Of a stretch of DNA of 64,000 bases, positions 1 to 10,412 are shown in pieces. The stretch's first letter is position 1, and the number at the start of each line of letters is the position of its first letter. Origin of the DNA: Euborellia annulipes (lineage: Eukaryota; Arthropoda; Insecta; Dermaptera; Anisolabididae); assembly GCA_023213315.1 (NCBI GenBank), contig JAKCPI010004285.1, positions 1-64,000 of the forward strand. The letters run 5' to 3'. The position numbers and the translations under genes were made by a program. The notes beneath the pieces were generated by a model. The model had not been told where the DNA came from. It did not search any database and worked only from the letters and a program-made list of their open reading frames with translations.

Positions 1-185
1 CATTTGGATACCAATTGACTTAAATAAAAATGCCTGGACCCCACAATAGATATATTTATTTCAACGGTTATCGTAAAAGTCTTAAATGGCCTAAGTTGCC
101 GAAAAGACCGTGTGAATGTGTGTGTGAATGTGAGTGTGAATGAGAAAAAAGTGTGAATGTTTTTTTTAAAATAAAAAAAAAAAAG
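1..185 (+). repeat. tRNA-derived SINE, 3' part (family A)
   Basis: The window opens inside a SINE. The body (TTTGGATACC..., then GGCCTAAGTTGCCGAAAAGAC) and a TGTGAATGTGTG-rich tail ending in poly(A) recur near 8.7-9.7, 38.7, 52.5, 57.5-58.4 and 60.2-60.6 kb, where tRNA-like heads with A and B boxes precede the same body. The head of this copy lies outside the window. Confidence 0.75.
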
Positions 186-275
186 ATCATCGGTACAATA
201 AAATAATAAATAATAGAAGACAACCAGCGACTGCATTCCCAAGTCAAAATAATTGCAAATATTAACGCAAACCAT

Positions 276-519
276 CATGGGCGTAGCCAGGGGGGGAGAC
301 AGGGGGGCCTTAGCCCCCTGGCTTGTCTTAAAAATTTAAAAAAAAAACAAATATATATTTTTCCCATTGAGAATTTTTTTACGTCCCAATCCTGTACATT
401 AATTTAATTTTTTTTTTATTTAAAGAAATAATTAATAATCTATGTATATATTAATTGCAACCCCCCTCTTGCTCTAACGAGGGGTTGCCCCCCTAACAAG
501 ATATCTGGCTACGCCCATG
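276..519. mobile_element. hAT-type MITE with 8-bp target duplication
   Basis: A 244-bp element has perfect 15-bp terminal inverted repeats (CATGGGCGTAGCCAG at the left, its complement at the right). It is flanked on both sides by CAAACCAT (268-275 and 520-527). An 8-bp duplication and termini starting CA fit the hAT superfamily. It has no coding capacity, so it would depend on an outside transposase. A relative with a near-identical end is at 14022-14251. Confidence 0.85.
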
Positions 520-564
520 CAAACCATCCTCAGTGCATCAAATTATACAAAAGTGGAGCGTTTT

Positions 565-945
565 ACAAAATAATATAATTTGAGGTAGAGCAATCGCTTC
601 TGGTGCCAAAGGTCGTGGGTTCGCATCCCATACAATAATATTATAAATCAAAACGTAACTACAAAACCAAAACAATAATATTATATAAAGAGTCAAATTG
701 ATACTTAAGACGGGAGAATGTCGAAACAAGCAATAATTGAGCTCAGAGATGCTCTGAAAAACAAATACAAATTTTTTGTTGTTTTATTCCTTTCTGAATA
801 ACATCTTAAGGGAGGGACTTGGCAACGCAAAAGAGCAACAGTCGCCAGCTGTGGAACGTCCCCCGGTAGCCATACGATTCTAATTGTGTAAATAAATCAA
901 TCACCCCTAATGGCTTCTGGAGCCGAAAAGGGTTAAAAAAAAATT
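565..945 (+). repeat. tRNA-derived SINE (family B)
   Basis: A tRNA-like head at about 580-640 has an A-box-like GGTAGAGCAATCGC and a B-box GGGTTCGCATCCC. The body carries AAGAGCAACAGTC, TGGAACGTCCCC and GGCTTCTGGAGCCGAAAAG before a poly(A) tail. The last three motifs recur at 37540-37725, which supports one SINE family. Exact ends were not resolved. Confidence 0.6.
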
Positions 946-1320
946 TTTTTTTTTAAGCCCAGAAAATATCTAACGGTCTACAAATTATTTTTTTTATAAA
1001 ACTTGATTGATATTTATTATTGACAAGAGATTTAAGTCTAGAATACTTATTTCTAACTCAATTTTTCAATTTACTTAAATGATTGATTTCTTTTTATCTA
1101 TAAATAATGGAAAATAATAATTTCTTGTTCAATTGAAGAAAATTAAAAGAGCAATTATTTATCTTTAAAGTAAAGAGTATTTTTGAAGAAATCCAATTGA
1201 ACTAAATTCATTCACCCTTGATCTTTCTAATATTTAATTAAAAAAAATTTTATGACTCTCATTACAAGTTTTCCTTATGTAAATTTTTAATCGAATCAAT
1301 ATACCCTAAGATATTATTCC
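946..1320. other. AT-rich DNA without recognised features
   Basis: I see only A/T runs and short imperfect repeats here, with no gene, element terminus or RNA signature. Confidence 0.6.
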
Positions 1321-1450
1321 CAGGCAGTAAACTTGTCTGTCGTTTTCGTTTCTTTAGTATCGACCATTTTGAAATTACCATCCATCCCCTGCCCAAAGGC
1401 ATTTCCCTTGCTGCTAAATACATTATTTCTTTACCGGAAAATATTAATTT

Positions 1451-1642
1451 TTACACGTTATTAGTCGCGAAAATGAGTTTTTGCTTCCCTGAGTTTGCTT
1501 GCGCCCGTAGCTTTTCTTGAACCATCAATTTTAATTTTGCTTGACTCATATTTCGCATTTTCTGCTGATATATAAGACGGAGAGATTTTAGTTTGAGATT
1601 TTCATTATCGATCGAGAAAAGACGAAAGGGCCAGGCAGGCAA
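1451..1642 (-). CDS. unrecognised open frame, possible exon
   Basis: A minus-strand frame is open for about 63 codons and ends in a TAA. It includes an internal ATG-initiated stretch (MRNMSQAKLKLM...) of lysine- and glutamine-rich, mixed composition. The surrounding 1.32-1.65 kb is less repetitive and a little GC-richer than its neighbours. I recognise no domain, and no convincing splice pair or promoter is visible. A chance frame is the main alternative. Confidence 0.12.
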   Translation of the reverse strand: MPAWPFRLFSIDNENLKLKSLRLIYQQKMRNMSQAKLKLMVQEKLRAQANSGKQKLIFATNNV

Positions 1643-1656
1643 AAGGGCCCTGGGTG

Positions 1657-1672
1657 GTGGTGGGGGGGGGGG
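1657..1672. repeat. poly(G) run
   Basis: A G run with one interruption follows a GGTGG repeat. Similar pure G or C runs recur through the window. Confidence 0.8.
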
Positions 1673-2200
1673 GGAAGGAGGTGAAATATGAATTTCTTCC
1701 TCTCATTTTAACAAACCTAAAATAATTTCATGGAGATTCTATAGAGATAAAATTGTAAACTCCATAGGAGAGTTTTCGGAGGCCTTTTTGGTTCGCTCTT
1801 CTCTTTCTCTCACCTCGAAATGTCTTATATCATTTGCTCATGATTTATGAACCGGATTAGCTGATAATTCATTAGATCACGATCCTATACTTCATTATTG
1901 GACTTAAGAAATTATTAAAGGAAAATGAAAAATAAATTTTATACAAAAGAATCAAGAAAAGTGTTGATCATGCATTAAATTCTCTACATGTTTATCAGAT
2001 AATAATTAAAAGTTTATTAAATTTTTTTATACTTATATACAGGCTAAAAATATTTTTTTGTTACTCTTGATTTTTTAGCAGGGAAATGAATAATTTTTTC
2101 TATTAATATTACTCAAAAAATTGTGAGTGAATTTTAAACTCATTTTTGGCCTTAGGCCCTGGCTTCTCTACCAATGTGTCTAAACTTTGTTTCCACATCC
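1673..2200. other. AT-rich DNA without recognised features
   Basis: No repeat terminus, exon signal or RNA fold stands out in this stretch. Confidence 0.5.
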
Positions 2201-2317
2201 ATTGATAAGTTGTCTTATTTTATTTTTTTATTTTTATTTATTTATTAATCTGCTTTTAGGAGCTAATGCTCAATACAGGGGTTCAGAGAAAGCATTAGCA
2301 TTGATAAGTTGTCTTAT
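2201..2317 (-). mobile_element. short 5'-truncated retroposed insert with 18-bp target duplication
   Basis: ATTGATAAGTTGTCTTAT occurs perfectly at 2201-2218 and 2300-2317. The 81 bp between them reads, on the minus strand, as a short unique segment followed by an A-rich TAAA-type tail. An exact long duplication plus an A-rich tail is the signature of LINE-machinery target-primed insertion. The source is too short to name. Confidence 0.8.
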
Positions 2318-2464
2318 CTAAACATTCAATAATTAATATTTAATGACTTAAATTCATTCAGAACCTGTTTTGTTTTTGAACTTCGAAGAACAGAAGTAGA
2401 CTAATTCATTTTATTAAAATCCAGATTATTATTATTTTTTTTTTTTTAATTTTATTAAGGTTTT

Positions 2465-2615
2465 TTTTCGGCAGCGAAGGCCATTTAGATCCCGTCTCTA
2501 TTTATTTCACCTGGATTGGTAGCCAATCCAATTTAAATAAATTGTCGCATGTGCGATCCCGCGACCCTTAGTATAACAGGCCAGCACGCTAACCACTAAC
2601 AAGTGGATGGACCGA
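2465..2615 (-). repeat. tRNA-derived SINE, minus strand
   Basis: Read on the minus strand, a tRNA-like head (GTGGTTAGCGTGCTGGCC; B-box-like GGGTCGCGGGATCGCAC) is followed by a body with ATTTAAATTGGATTGGC. The end matches the GCCGAAAAG-type SINE tail (here GGCAGCGAAGGCC on the plus strand) with poly(T) marking its 3' side. Confidence 0.6.
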
Positions 2616-2785
2616 AGGCCAAATCCATAATAAATTGAATATTTACATCTGACTACTTTACGATACTTTATTTTTATTTGTAAGGAAGTATTGGATAAAT
2701 AAATGGAGATTCCTTTTTGGAATTTAAAAAATAACACATCCTAAGATGTGTTTATTAAAGCTTTTGTGGTTTGTATTATTATTAG

Positions 2786-3006
2786 GAATCGACCGAAGTT
2801 TCGGTTTCGGCCGACACTAAAATTGAGGCCAAAATTCGGCTTCGGCTGAAAATCGGAACTTCGGTCGGGAGTTTTTGCACATTTGTATTAATTATTTATT
2901 AAAAATATAAATACTGTACTTTTCGACTAATTATATTTAATTATTCTGAAGTCGAAACGTTGAACAGTATTTATATATTTTTTAATAAATAATAAATACA
3001 AATGTG
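2786..3006. repeat. TTCGG-rich repeat followed by an inverted repeat
   Basis: 2786-2870 is an imperfect palindrome of TTCGG/CCGAA words (GACCGAAGTTTCGG at one end, AACTTCGGTCGG at the other), related to sequence at 6826-7126. Directly after it, 2878-2917 and 2964-3006 form an inverted repeat. Its loop holds CTGAAG followed by CGAAACGTTG, a remnant of the hammerhead-like cores seen elsewhere but without stem II. Confidence 0.5.
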
Positions 3007-3008
3007 GC

Positions 3009-4090
3009 CTATAATTAAAAACTCCTATAATAATAACATCCTAATATTCTAGAATAAAAATAATACTCCAAATAAATTTTTTTTTTTTTTAAATACTGAA
3101 TATTAATTGTAAAATTAATGTAATTAAATGAAATTATTTTTAAACCATATGGGGCATGTTTGTTATATTAAAAAAAAAAGAAACTTGTAATATAGGCTAA
3201 TATATTTAGTTAAAAATTATATCTAAATTTGTTTAAATTCCCATATGAAATATGTATTAGATATATAAATACCTCAATTAAGTTTTAATTAAAATTATAC
3301 AAGTAGATTCAAATCAATCAAATTAGTTAATTGACACAGGGGAACTATAAGTCCTAATTTTCTATGGCCAAGCTTCTCTTCTCTACCCCCCCACCCCCCC
3401 CACAAATAAGTTTGTTATTTTTTATTAATATATACCAAATTTCTATTTTGACTTGCTGTTGGTATAATTATTTTTTATTTGCATAGGCCAGGCCAAGTTT
3501 AATAATTTAAAATAGAAAATTTAGTCTTCAATTCTATGTTCCGAATCAACACATAATATAAGATAAGGTAAAAGAATTGTAGTTCGAGAGAGAGCTTATC
3601 ATCCAAGCCACCCCCTTCCCCCCCCCCCACACACACACACGAGAAAAAATTTTCTGACTAGGCCCCAATTAATTATTAGGAAGATAATCAGGAAATAGAA
3701 TTGTAATTTTCTGTGTGAAAATTTTATTAAACGCTTGCAAAAATTTTATACAATTATTTATTTCTCTCTCCCATTAAGAACAAGTGAAATCATTCTCTTT
3801 GGGTCTAATGAATCATTTTATTTAGACGATAGATTTGCGATGGAGATAATAAAATAATTTCTTAGAAAAAGGGTTTTATTGTTTTTCCAAGAATAGCAGC
3901 ATCTCTCGCCGGCCAGCGACAATGCCTGGAGGGGAGGTGCAGGCGCCACTTCCCCTCCGCGCGCCGTTTCTTAAGCCTCAATTAAAAGAAGTTAGAAAAA
4001 ATAAAAACTCAGAATATTCAATTGCGTACAACTCGCAAACTACGGCCCCAAACAAAAACATATAAATAAACAAATAGTTTATAAATTTTT
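3009..4090. other. non-coding AT-rich stretch with C runs and one GC patch
   Basis: Two C runs lie near 3387-3403 and 3611-3630, the second next to a short CA repeat. A GC-rich patch at about 3905-3970 (TCGCCGGCCAGCG...CGCGCGCC) lacks a usable open frame. I recognise no gene. Confidence 0.5.
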
Positions 4091-4213
4091 CAAATTTAAA
4101 TGTACTGTCGGAAAATAAATATATCTCAACACAAAAAAATCTGGTGTGACAAGCACAGCACACAACTTTGGTAAGAGAAAGTTGTGTGCTGTGCCGGTCA
4201 CACCAGATTTTTT
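4091..4213. mobile_element. TCTGG fold-back element, hairpin end
   Basis: 4134-4169 and 4178-4213 form a nearly perfect 36-bp hairpin beginning AAAAAATCTGGTGTGAC and ending in its complement, with GTAAGAG in the loop. It is preceded by TGTCGGAAAATAAATATAT, which also precedes the hairpin in longer copies (9707-10412, 46412-46984). Only this end of the family is present. Confidence 0.8.
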
Positions 4214-4268
4214 AATACTCTATAATAAAAAAAAGACTAAAAAGTTTAAAATAAACATATAATAAAAA

Positions 4269-4634
4269 ATGCTTTTATTTAAATTGAACTAAAAAGAGGG
4301 AAATAATCTTGTTAAAATTGTTGAATATTTATTAGTAGAAAAATAAAAGACCGAGCAGCTAGGTTTATTTCTTTAATAGAGAACTCACAGCGACGTTTCG
4401 GTCGACTATGCGACCATCTTCATGGCTAGAGTTCAGTCATTAGAAAAACCTCTATTTATGACTTGAAATAAAAGCGTGGGGCGCTTTGAAGTTATTCCGA
4501 GGCTATAGACAATCCCTTAAGCTATCAATGAGCGCCCCACGCTTTTATTTTCAGCCATAAATATTCAACAATTTTAACAAGAACAATTAAATTAAATTAT
4601 TTCTCTCTTTTTATTTCAATTTAAATAAAAGCAT
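4269..4634 (-). mobile_element. nested fold-back with hammerhead-like core (Penelope-like)
   Basis: Outer arms 4269-4331 and 4559-4634 are inverted copies of each other. A second, perfect 20-bp inverted pair lies inside (4466-4485 and 4531-4550). Between the left outer and left inner arms, a minus-strand hammerhead-like core is found. Inverted flanking repeats carrying minimal hammerheads are described for animal Penelope-like retroelements. No reverse transcriptase remains here, so the assignment rests on the repeat plus the RNA motif. Confidence 0.55.
4392..4424 (-). ncRNA. hammerhead-ribozyme-like core, degenerate
   Basis: Minus strand: ATGAAGA (expected CTGANGA), one extra T, stem II GGTCG...CGACC, then GAAACGTC. 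Flanking GAACTC and GAGTTC can pair as helix I. The C-to-A change and the extra base before stem II argue against full activity. Confidence 0.4.
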
Positions 4635-5130
4635 TTTTTTTTAAGTTTTTTTATTATATTTTCCTTCCAAGTTTACAAATCGAACTCATTTTTCTGATAA
4701 TTGCACCCCAAATAAGATTATCATAATTTTAAATTTACGATAATAAGATTCTTTGCTTTATAATCATAAAAAATATTAAAATTTTTAGAAATTTATTGAT
4801 ATTGACTTATTTTCAAGATAATTTCTTTTTTAAAATTTATTCCTCTTCATTGGTATAAATAAAATAACCGTGAGTGATCTCAAAACATGCTCTTTTTACA
4901 ATCTCCTTGATGCCCCCAATAGGATCAATTGATCGGCTATTTGATGATTTTTATTTTTTTCTCTCATTATAAAGTTAGTAGGTTAATGAGGTTACAGGCA
5001 ACCATAAGCTAATATTCAAAGACCAGCGATTTGGTCTAATAAGGTAATTGAAATGATCAGCTCATGTGTTAGGTGAATCGAAATGCGAGGGTGAACGAAG
5101 GAAGGTGTTCCCCTGTCTGTCTGTCCATTT
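4635..5130. other. AT-rich DNA without recognised features
   Basis: Nothing beyond A/T-rich low-complexity sequence is apparent. Confidence 0.5.
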
Positions 5131-5138
5131 TGCTATTT

Positions 5139-5247
5139 TATGGGGGTGGGGGTGGGGGTGGGGGTGGGGGGACTCATCCTTTCGAATCTTCTCTTTCTCT
5201 CTCAAAGCTTCACTCTCCCACTCTCCCACTCTCTCTCTCTCTTTCTC
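5139..5247. repeat. GGGGGT microsatellite and CT-rich tract
   Basis: Several GGGGGT units (about 5139-5171) are followed by CTCTCCCA/CTCTCT repeats (about 5206-5247). Open frames over this tract (Gly-Trp or His-Pro repeats) are products of the repeat, not genes. Confidence 0.85.
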
Positions 5248-5826
5248 TCTTCTCATTAATAATTCACCAGCTTCGAAAGTCTCTAGTCATCCATCTTAGT
5301 TAAAATTTTAATAAATAATAATGAAATAAAATGAGAAAGTTTTTCTCTTGCGCAAACTTAAGACTTAAGAGTAATTTCGCTCCTTACTCTAACGTCTTCG
5401 CTCTTTCCCTGCGTTCGCCTTCTCTCTTTCTTTTTCCATCCTTCTAGAGTTAATTAAAATATAACGCCATTTTATTACTCTCCTTTGCCTCACACCACTT
5501 CTCTTATTTCCACCGTTCTCTCTCTTCGGGGGCCGCCACCCCCTGGGCTCCTCCCCCCCCCAGCAAGGCCCACCTCCGCCGCTGCCTTTCTTCGTCGCGC
5601 GCTTTGAATTTAAGCAATATTTTTCATTCTCTTCCCTAATAAGAAATATTTCAAACTGATCTAATTTCTTTGTTATTCTCGTATATATTATTTCATTACA
5701 AGATGTTTCCCAAACTAAACTTCCTCAAAATGTTAATTGATAACGCAAAAAAGGAACTTTTGTATAGCTAATATATGAGGGGAAATAAATAAAAACAAAA
5801 GATATAAATTAATAATAACTTTAATT
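5248..5826. other. pyrimidine-rich region with a GC patch
   Basis: CT-rich sequence surrounds a GC patch (about 5525-5610, GGGGGCCGCCACCCCC...CTCCGCCGCTGCC). It could be a weak promoter-type island, but no start codon, splice pair or domain supports a gene. Confidence 0.3.
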
Positions 5827-6050
5827 AAAAAAATCTGGTGTGACAAGCACAGTACACAACTGTCTCTTAAGGTAAAAGGAAGTTGTGTGCTGTACGACCA
5901 GTCACACCAGATTTTTCAAATTTAGTATGAATATTTATTTATTTATATTTCGTAACCATTTCTCCTATCTTCCCTATGAAGTACAAGAGTAAGATTTTAA
6001 GGAAAAGAGCATCTAAAAAATATATAGCTTATAGGTAAGAGAAAGTAAAA
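5827..6050 (-). mobile_element. TCTGG fold-back element, internally deleted
   Basis: The terminal hairpin (5829-5862 with 5880-5916) is followed by a shortened body containing CTATGAAGTACAAGAGTAA and GAGCATCTAAAAAAT. It ends in ATAGGTAAGAGAAAGTAAAA. Both ends of the family are present only about 220 bp apart, so this copy defines the outer borders of the roughly 0.6-0.7-kb unit. Confidence 0.75.
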
Positions 6051-6669
6051 AAGGCGTTGTTCAGGTCCCCTCTTTTTTTTTTTCAATTTTGTCGCAGAGG
6101 AGGAGATTCGGTCCGTGGGAGAATCAAATTTCTGATTTCCTTTTTACAACAAAATTCTTTGTATTTTTATTAATATTTCATATTTTTTTTTTCACTTTTA
6201 CGTTTTTTCCTGTCTTTGTTTTTGTTCTCCTCATTTAGAGGTCATTTGACATCCTCTACTATATGCATAGATTCTCTATTATAATATTGATATAAAATAA
6301 AAATTCAAATTTAACCATGACTTATTTATTTTTTAAAACAATTTTATAAAATGAATAATAATCGTCATTGAAAGAGAGTGTCTAGTAAAAAACTCACTGT
6401 ATATTATTTTCAAATAATTATATTTCCTTTTCGTAAATTGACACATCCCATATAGATAGTAGATATTTTAAAAAATAGATTTCCTTGAAACAAGTAAAGA
6501 AATTTGATAGTAAAAACGAGACCCGGTTCTCCTTTGTGTTACTCAATCCAGGGATTATGTGTTTTATTTATTTATTTATTATTTCCAGTATTTTTTTAAT
6601 GCGATGAGAATTTATAATCCCCTGTATTTTCATGCCTTTCTTGATCTGGGACACCAATCCAAATGTCAA
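6051..6669. other. AT-rich DNA without recognised features
   Basis: A T-rich run and a few A/T repeats occur. I see no gene or element boundary. Confidence 0.5.
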
Positions 6670-8185
6670 CAGTGACGGCGCTAGCTTATTCTCAGTGAGG
6701 GGGCAGGGGTGGGGCAAACTTATCAACAGGGGGGGCAGTCAATAAATATACAGGCTACATCAACAGAGAAACAAAAAATCTGGTGTGACTCGTGGCACCA
6801 GATTTTTTGTGTGACCTTAGGAACCGACAGAAGTTTCGGATTCGGCCAGTCAAATTTCATCCGAAATTTCGTCCTGTCCGAAACCTGAGTTTAAAAAGAG
6901 AGATTATGCTCGTATACTAAAAAAAAAACGTCGAGTGAAATTCGCAAAAAAAGGTCAAATGATTTTCGCAAGAGCAAAAATTGGAAATTTTACTAAAAAA
7001 AAGATGAATTTTGTATGGGAAATTTTAAGAAAAAGTTTAAAACAAGTTTCGATTTCGGTCGAAACTAAAATTGAAGCCAAAATTCGGTTTCGGTTGAAAA
7101 TCTTGTTTCGGTCGGACTCTAGTCGACATAGGCGTATAATTTAGTTTCCAACAGCACATAGCTTCCAATATTTATTTAAATAAAGTTATTTCAAAATTTT
7201 TTCAAAATTTCCTAAACAAAGAATTACAATAATTTATCGAGGCCAAATCCGGGGGAATCTGGGGGTATGGAAAATTTTTTGAAAATAAGCCACTGAAATC
7301 TGCGTTTTTAGCTATCCTGAGTCGTGAAAAAGATCAAACTTGATGAGGTTAAAAGGCCGGGGCCCCTGAGGAAAAAAATGGAAGAAAATGATTTTTTTTT
7401 AATTGAAATTTTAAGATTTGAGCTAAAAGGGCCCGGGCCCCCTGAGGAAAAAAATTCCAAGAAAATGTTTTTTTTTAATTGAAATTTTAACCATGAAAAT
7501 TATTTTTAATTGGAATTTTAAGGTGGGAGCGCAATGGGCCCGGGCCCCGGGGGATATAGCCCCCCCTGTCTGCGGCCCTGGTCACACCACCAGCACGTAC
7601 AGGGAAATATTTTCAGTTTTGGTTGGCAGGCTTTCTCACTATCTCCTGAGAAATAGGAAAGCCCAGAAATTTTTCTGAAAGATATTGGCTATGCATAGAA
7701 TTTCTCAAAATCAGTATCAATTTCTCCTGAATCACTTGAGCTTGATTCATAGCTGGTGGATTTACACTTGTACTCGAAGAAGAAAATTTTTTTTTTTAGA
7801 TTGGGGCTCAATAAAGTTTTTTTTTTTTTTAATTTAGGTCTTTTTCGGCATCGAAGGCCGATTGGTAAAGTTATCGGATATTTTTTTTTCTTTTCGATGA
7901 CATACATTATAATGGCACAAAAGAAAGATATTTACTTGACAAAAACTTGAGACTAACCAGAGAGTAACTTAATTTATTTATTAAAATAAAGAATTTAAAA
8001 AAATAATCTTTCTTTTTCACATTGAAATAAAAAGCTTAAAACTTAAATTACATTTTTTTTAAGGAAAAGTGAATAATTTTAGAAATTTTTTTATTTGGTT
8101 TTCGAGCTGATTGAGGGGGGCATCCAGGGGGCAAAGATCCTTGCCGGGGGGCGCATGCCCCCTAGCCCCCGTAGCGCCGTCACTG
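6670..8185. mobile_element. hAT-type non-autonomous element, 1.5 kb, 8-bp duplication
   Basis: Termini CAGTGACGGCGCTA (left) and its complement TAGCGCCGTCACTG (right) are perfect over 14 bp. AATGTCAA flanks both sides (6662-6669 and 8186-8193). Inside are G-rich subterminal tracts, a TCTGG hairpin (6772-6809), TTCGG-rich repeats (6826-7126), GGGCCCGGGCCCC-rich segments around 7420-7560, and a SINE-tail-like piece near 7820-7870. No transposase frame survives. The interior appears built from other elements. Confidence 0.8.
6772..6809. repeat. minimal TCTGG hairpin
   Basis: AAAAAATCTGGTGTGAC pairs with GGCACCAGATTTTTT across only a few bases. It is a shortened version of the family hairpin, nested in the hAT-type element. 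Confidence 0.7.
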
Positions 8186-8688
8186 AATGTCAACAACCAA
8201 GACCGTTCTTTTTTAATGCAAACTTCGTATTCTAATATAAAATATGTGTGATGTAGTTTGGTTAATTTAAAAATAAATTAAACATTCGTATTTCGTGTAA
8301 GTGCAGCTTTTTTTTTTCTTTCCTCCTTGGCCATCGCCCTTTGAACATTTGACCAAAAGTGCAGCTTACATGAACGTAAAATGCTGGTCACAATTAAGTT
8401 GGCTCGAATAACATTTTACAAAGTATCATAATAATGTTATTAAAAGCCTACAGCAGCGGCTCGAGCTGATTGAACCTGGGCAGCGGGTGTCTAAGAAAAG
8501 ATAAAAATTATTAAAATAATAATAAAAAAAAAAAAAATAAAAATAAATAAATAAAAAAGTAAAAAGGTTGAATGCGATTTAAGGCTAAAACTATCCAGTT
8601 TTCATACAAATATTGACACTCTTGTAGGTCTAAAACAAGGTCAAAAATCGCATTGACTTTATTTTAAACATGACCTATAGTTTTTAAT
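8186..8688. other. AT-rich DNA without recognised features
   Basis: An A-rich run lies near 8520-8560. No feature is recognised otherwise. Confidence 0.5.
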
Positions 8689-8689
8689 A

Positions 8690-9662
8690 TTTCTTTTTGT
8701 TCTTTTTTTTTTTTTTATAAAAAAACATTCACACTTTTTTCTCATTCACACTCACACTCACACACACATTCACACAGTTTTTTTGGCAACTCAGGCCATT
8801 TAAGACTTTTAAGGTGCGATCACACCGGAACCTGACTTGACTTGAGTTGAGTCCGGTGGCGGACCCAACCTATGTATTTCTATGGAGGTGCACACACTGC
8901 TGCCGAAACGGAGTTGAGCGGAGCTACGTCACGATACGGACTCTGGTGGCTAACCAATTTTGTTGGATCGAGACCTGACTCCGGCTGGCTGAGAAGGCAA
9001 CATGGCCGACTTTTTCAATCAGCTGTTTGATCGGTTCCTTAATAAAGACATTTTTGGAAATATAAGGCTTTATTTAAGTAATAATAATACAAATAAATAA
9101 TAATTTTGAGATAACTTCTATTTTTTATTAAAAATTGCAGGAAAATATGTTAAGTCAAAACAAATAGATTACAAATTTTTTTAAATTAATAAGATATTAT
9201 TTTTTAAATAGTCAATTAAGAAATATTTTTACTTAAAATTTAGTAAAAATATTTCTTGATATAACGATAATTAGTTTTATTAAGTTTATTTAGAAATAAA
9301 TTGCTGGGAAGGAAAATAGTATCATTCAAGTAAAAAGCATTGTTTATCCTTCGACATACTTATATACCAAATATCAGAGAAGTAAGATTACGTCACTCCA
9401 GTCAAGTTTTAGTGTGTGACCCCCCTCAATTCGGATTCGGTTAGTACTCCAGTCAGTAAACACAAGTCAGGTCCCGGTGTGATCGCACCTTTAGACTATA
9501 ACCGTTGTAATATATATTATCTATTAGGGGTTCAGGCATTTCTATTTAAGTCATCTGGTATCCAAATGGCTTAAATAAAATCATCGGACTGCCTGGGTCC
9601 GAACCCGCGACGTTTGGTATAGGAGGTAGGCACGCTACCTAATACGCCACACCCGGGGGCCT
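8690..9662 (-). repeat. tRNA-derived SINE (family A), split by an insertion
   Basis: The minus-strand SINE tail (ACACTCACA-type repeat, then GGCAACTCAGGCC) runs to about 8811. The rest (body CCAAATGGCTTAAATAAAA, B box GGGTTCGGACCC read on minus, A-box region GGCGTATTAGGTAGCGTGCC) resumes at about 9494-9662. The 8812-9490 element interrupts it. Confidence 0.75.
8812..9490. mobile_element. PIF/Harbinger-like non-autonomous TIR element
   Basis: Ends begin AGGTGCGATCACACCGG and finish with the complement; the inverted repeats extend about 28 bp with one mismatch. TTA lies immediately outside both ends (8809-8811 and 9491-9493). A 3-bp TTA/TWA duplication fits PIF/Harbinger. An internal segment (about 8997-9110, AACATGGCCGACTTT...) is shared with the unrelated-looking element at 14362-15357. 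No transposase is present. Confidence 0.6.
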
Positions 9663-9706
9663 TTTTGTTCTTATTTTAAAGTAAAAGAAATCAAATCAAT
9701 TTTTTT

Positions 9707-9852
9707 ACTTTCTCTTACCTATGTATATATGTAATATATATATAGAGAGAAAGTATTGGATTCATGTCAAAAATTCGATGTCGAGATTTTGATGGATCTT
9801 CACGTTTTGAGGTCCCCTGAATCCAAAAAAGTGGTTTTCGCGACATGGTCTG

Positions 9853-9907
<55 letters not shown>

Positions 9908-10412
9908 TGTGTGCCTGTGAACAAAATATCTCAAGAACGAAAAGAGCTAGGAAGTTGAAATTTTATATTTAAGTTAGGCACCCCCATGGGATGTGACACG
10001 AAGCTTTTGAACAAAATCGAACAAAAAGTACTAGCACTTTACTGATTCACTTTTTCAGTTTTTTTCGATTTTCTCAAAATTTGCTCCAACGATTTTTTTT
10101 TAAATTCAAAAATCAATTATTTTTTAGATTCTCTATAAAATGTGTATTCTCATTTTGTGATTGAAATCTTCTGAAGACCACTTTACTCTTGTACTCCATA
10201 GAAAAGATAGGAGAAATGGTTGCCATGGTATCAAAATATAAATATTTTCCCATACTTATAAATTTTACATCTTGAATTCACTTGTACCCTACTGTCGGAA
10301 ACTAAATACATGTCGACACAAAAAATCTGGTGTGACAAGCACAGTACACAACTTTCGATTACCGAAGGTAAGAGAAAGTTGTGTGCTGTGCGCCAGTCAC
10401 ACCAGATTTTTT
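9707..10412 (+). mobile_element. TCTGG fold-back element, full copy
   Basis: The left end is ACTTTCTCTTACCTATG followed by a TA-rich loop and AGAGAGAAAGTATTGG, so this end can itself fold. The body contains TCGATGTCGAGATTTTGATG, GAGGTCCCCTGAATCC, a long TG repeat (9855-9906), AAGTACTAGCACTTTACTGA and TAGATTCTCTATAAAATG. The right end is the 10320-10412 hairpin with TCTGGTGTGAC termini. Both borders sit in T-rich sequence. No coding function is evident; frames here are antisense to the repeat and recur in other copies. Confidence 0.8.

Noticed and set aside
5062..5303. Overlapping frames with Gly/Trp and His/Pro repeats
   Set aside because: They are translations of the GGGGGT and CT microsatellites in different frames and strands.
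6670..8185. hAT transposase remnant in the 1.5-kb element
   Set aside because: The only frame of note (6935-7144) is lysine-rich low complexity with no hAT motifs. The interior is assembled from other repeats.
9715..9924. Minus-strand open frame with a Thr-His run and MSRKPLFWIQGTSK
   Set aside because: The same peptide appears at 46.4 and 63.5 kb because it is antisense to the TCTGG repeat body. The Thr-His run is the TG microsatellite. It is not a gene.
9707..10412. Helitron identity for the TCTGG family
   Set aside because: A TC start and a hairpin near one end are suggestive, but no CTRR terminus follows the hairpin and flanks do not fit insertion between A and T.
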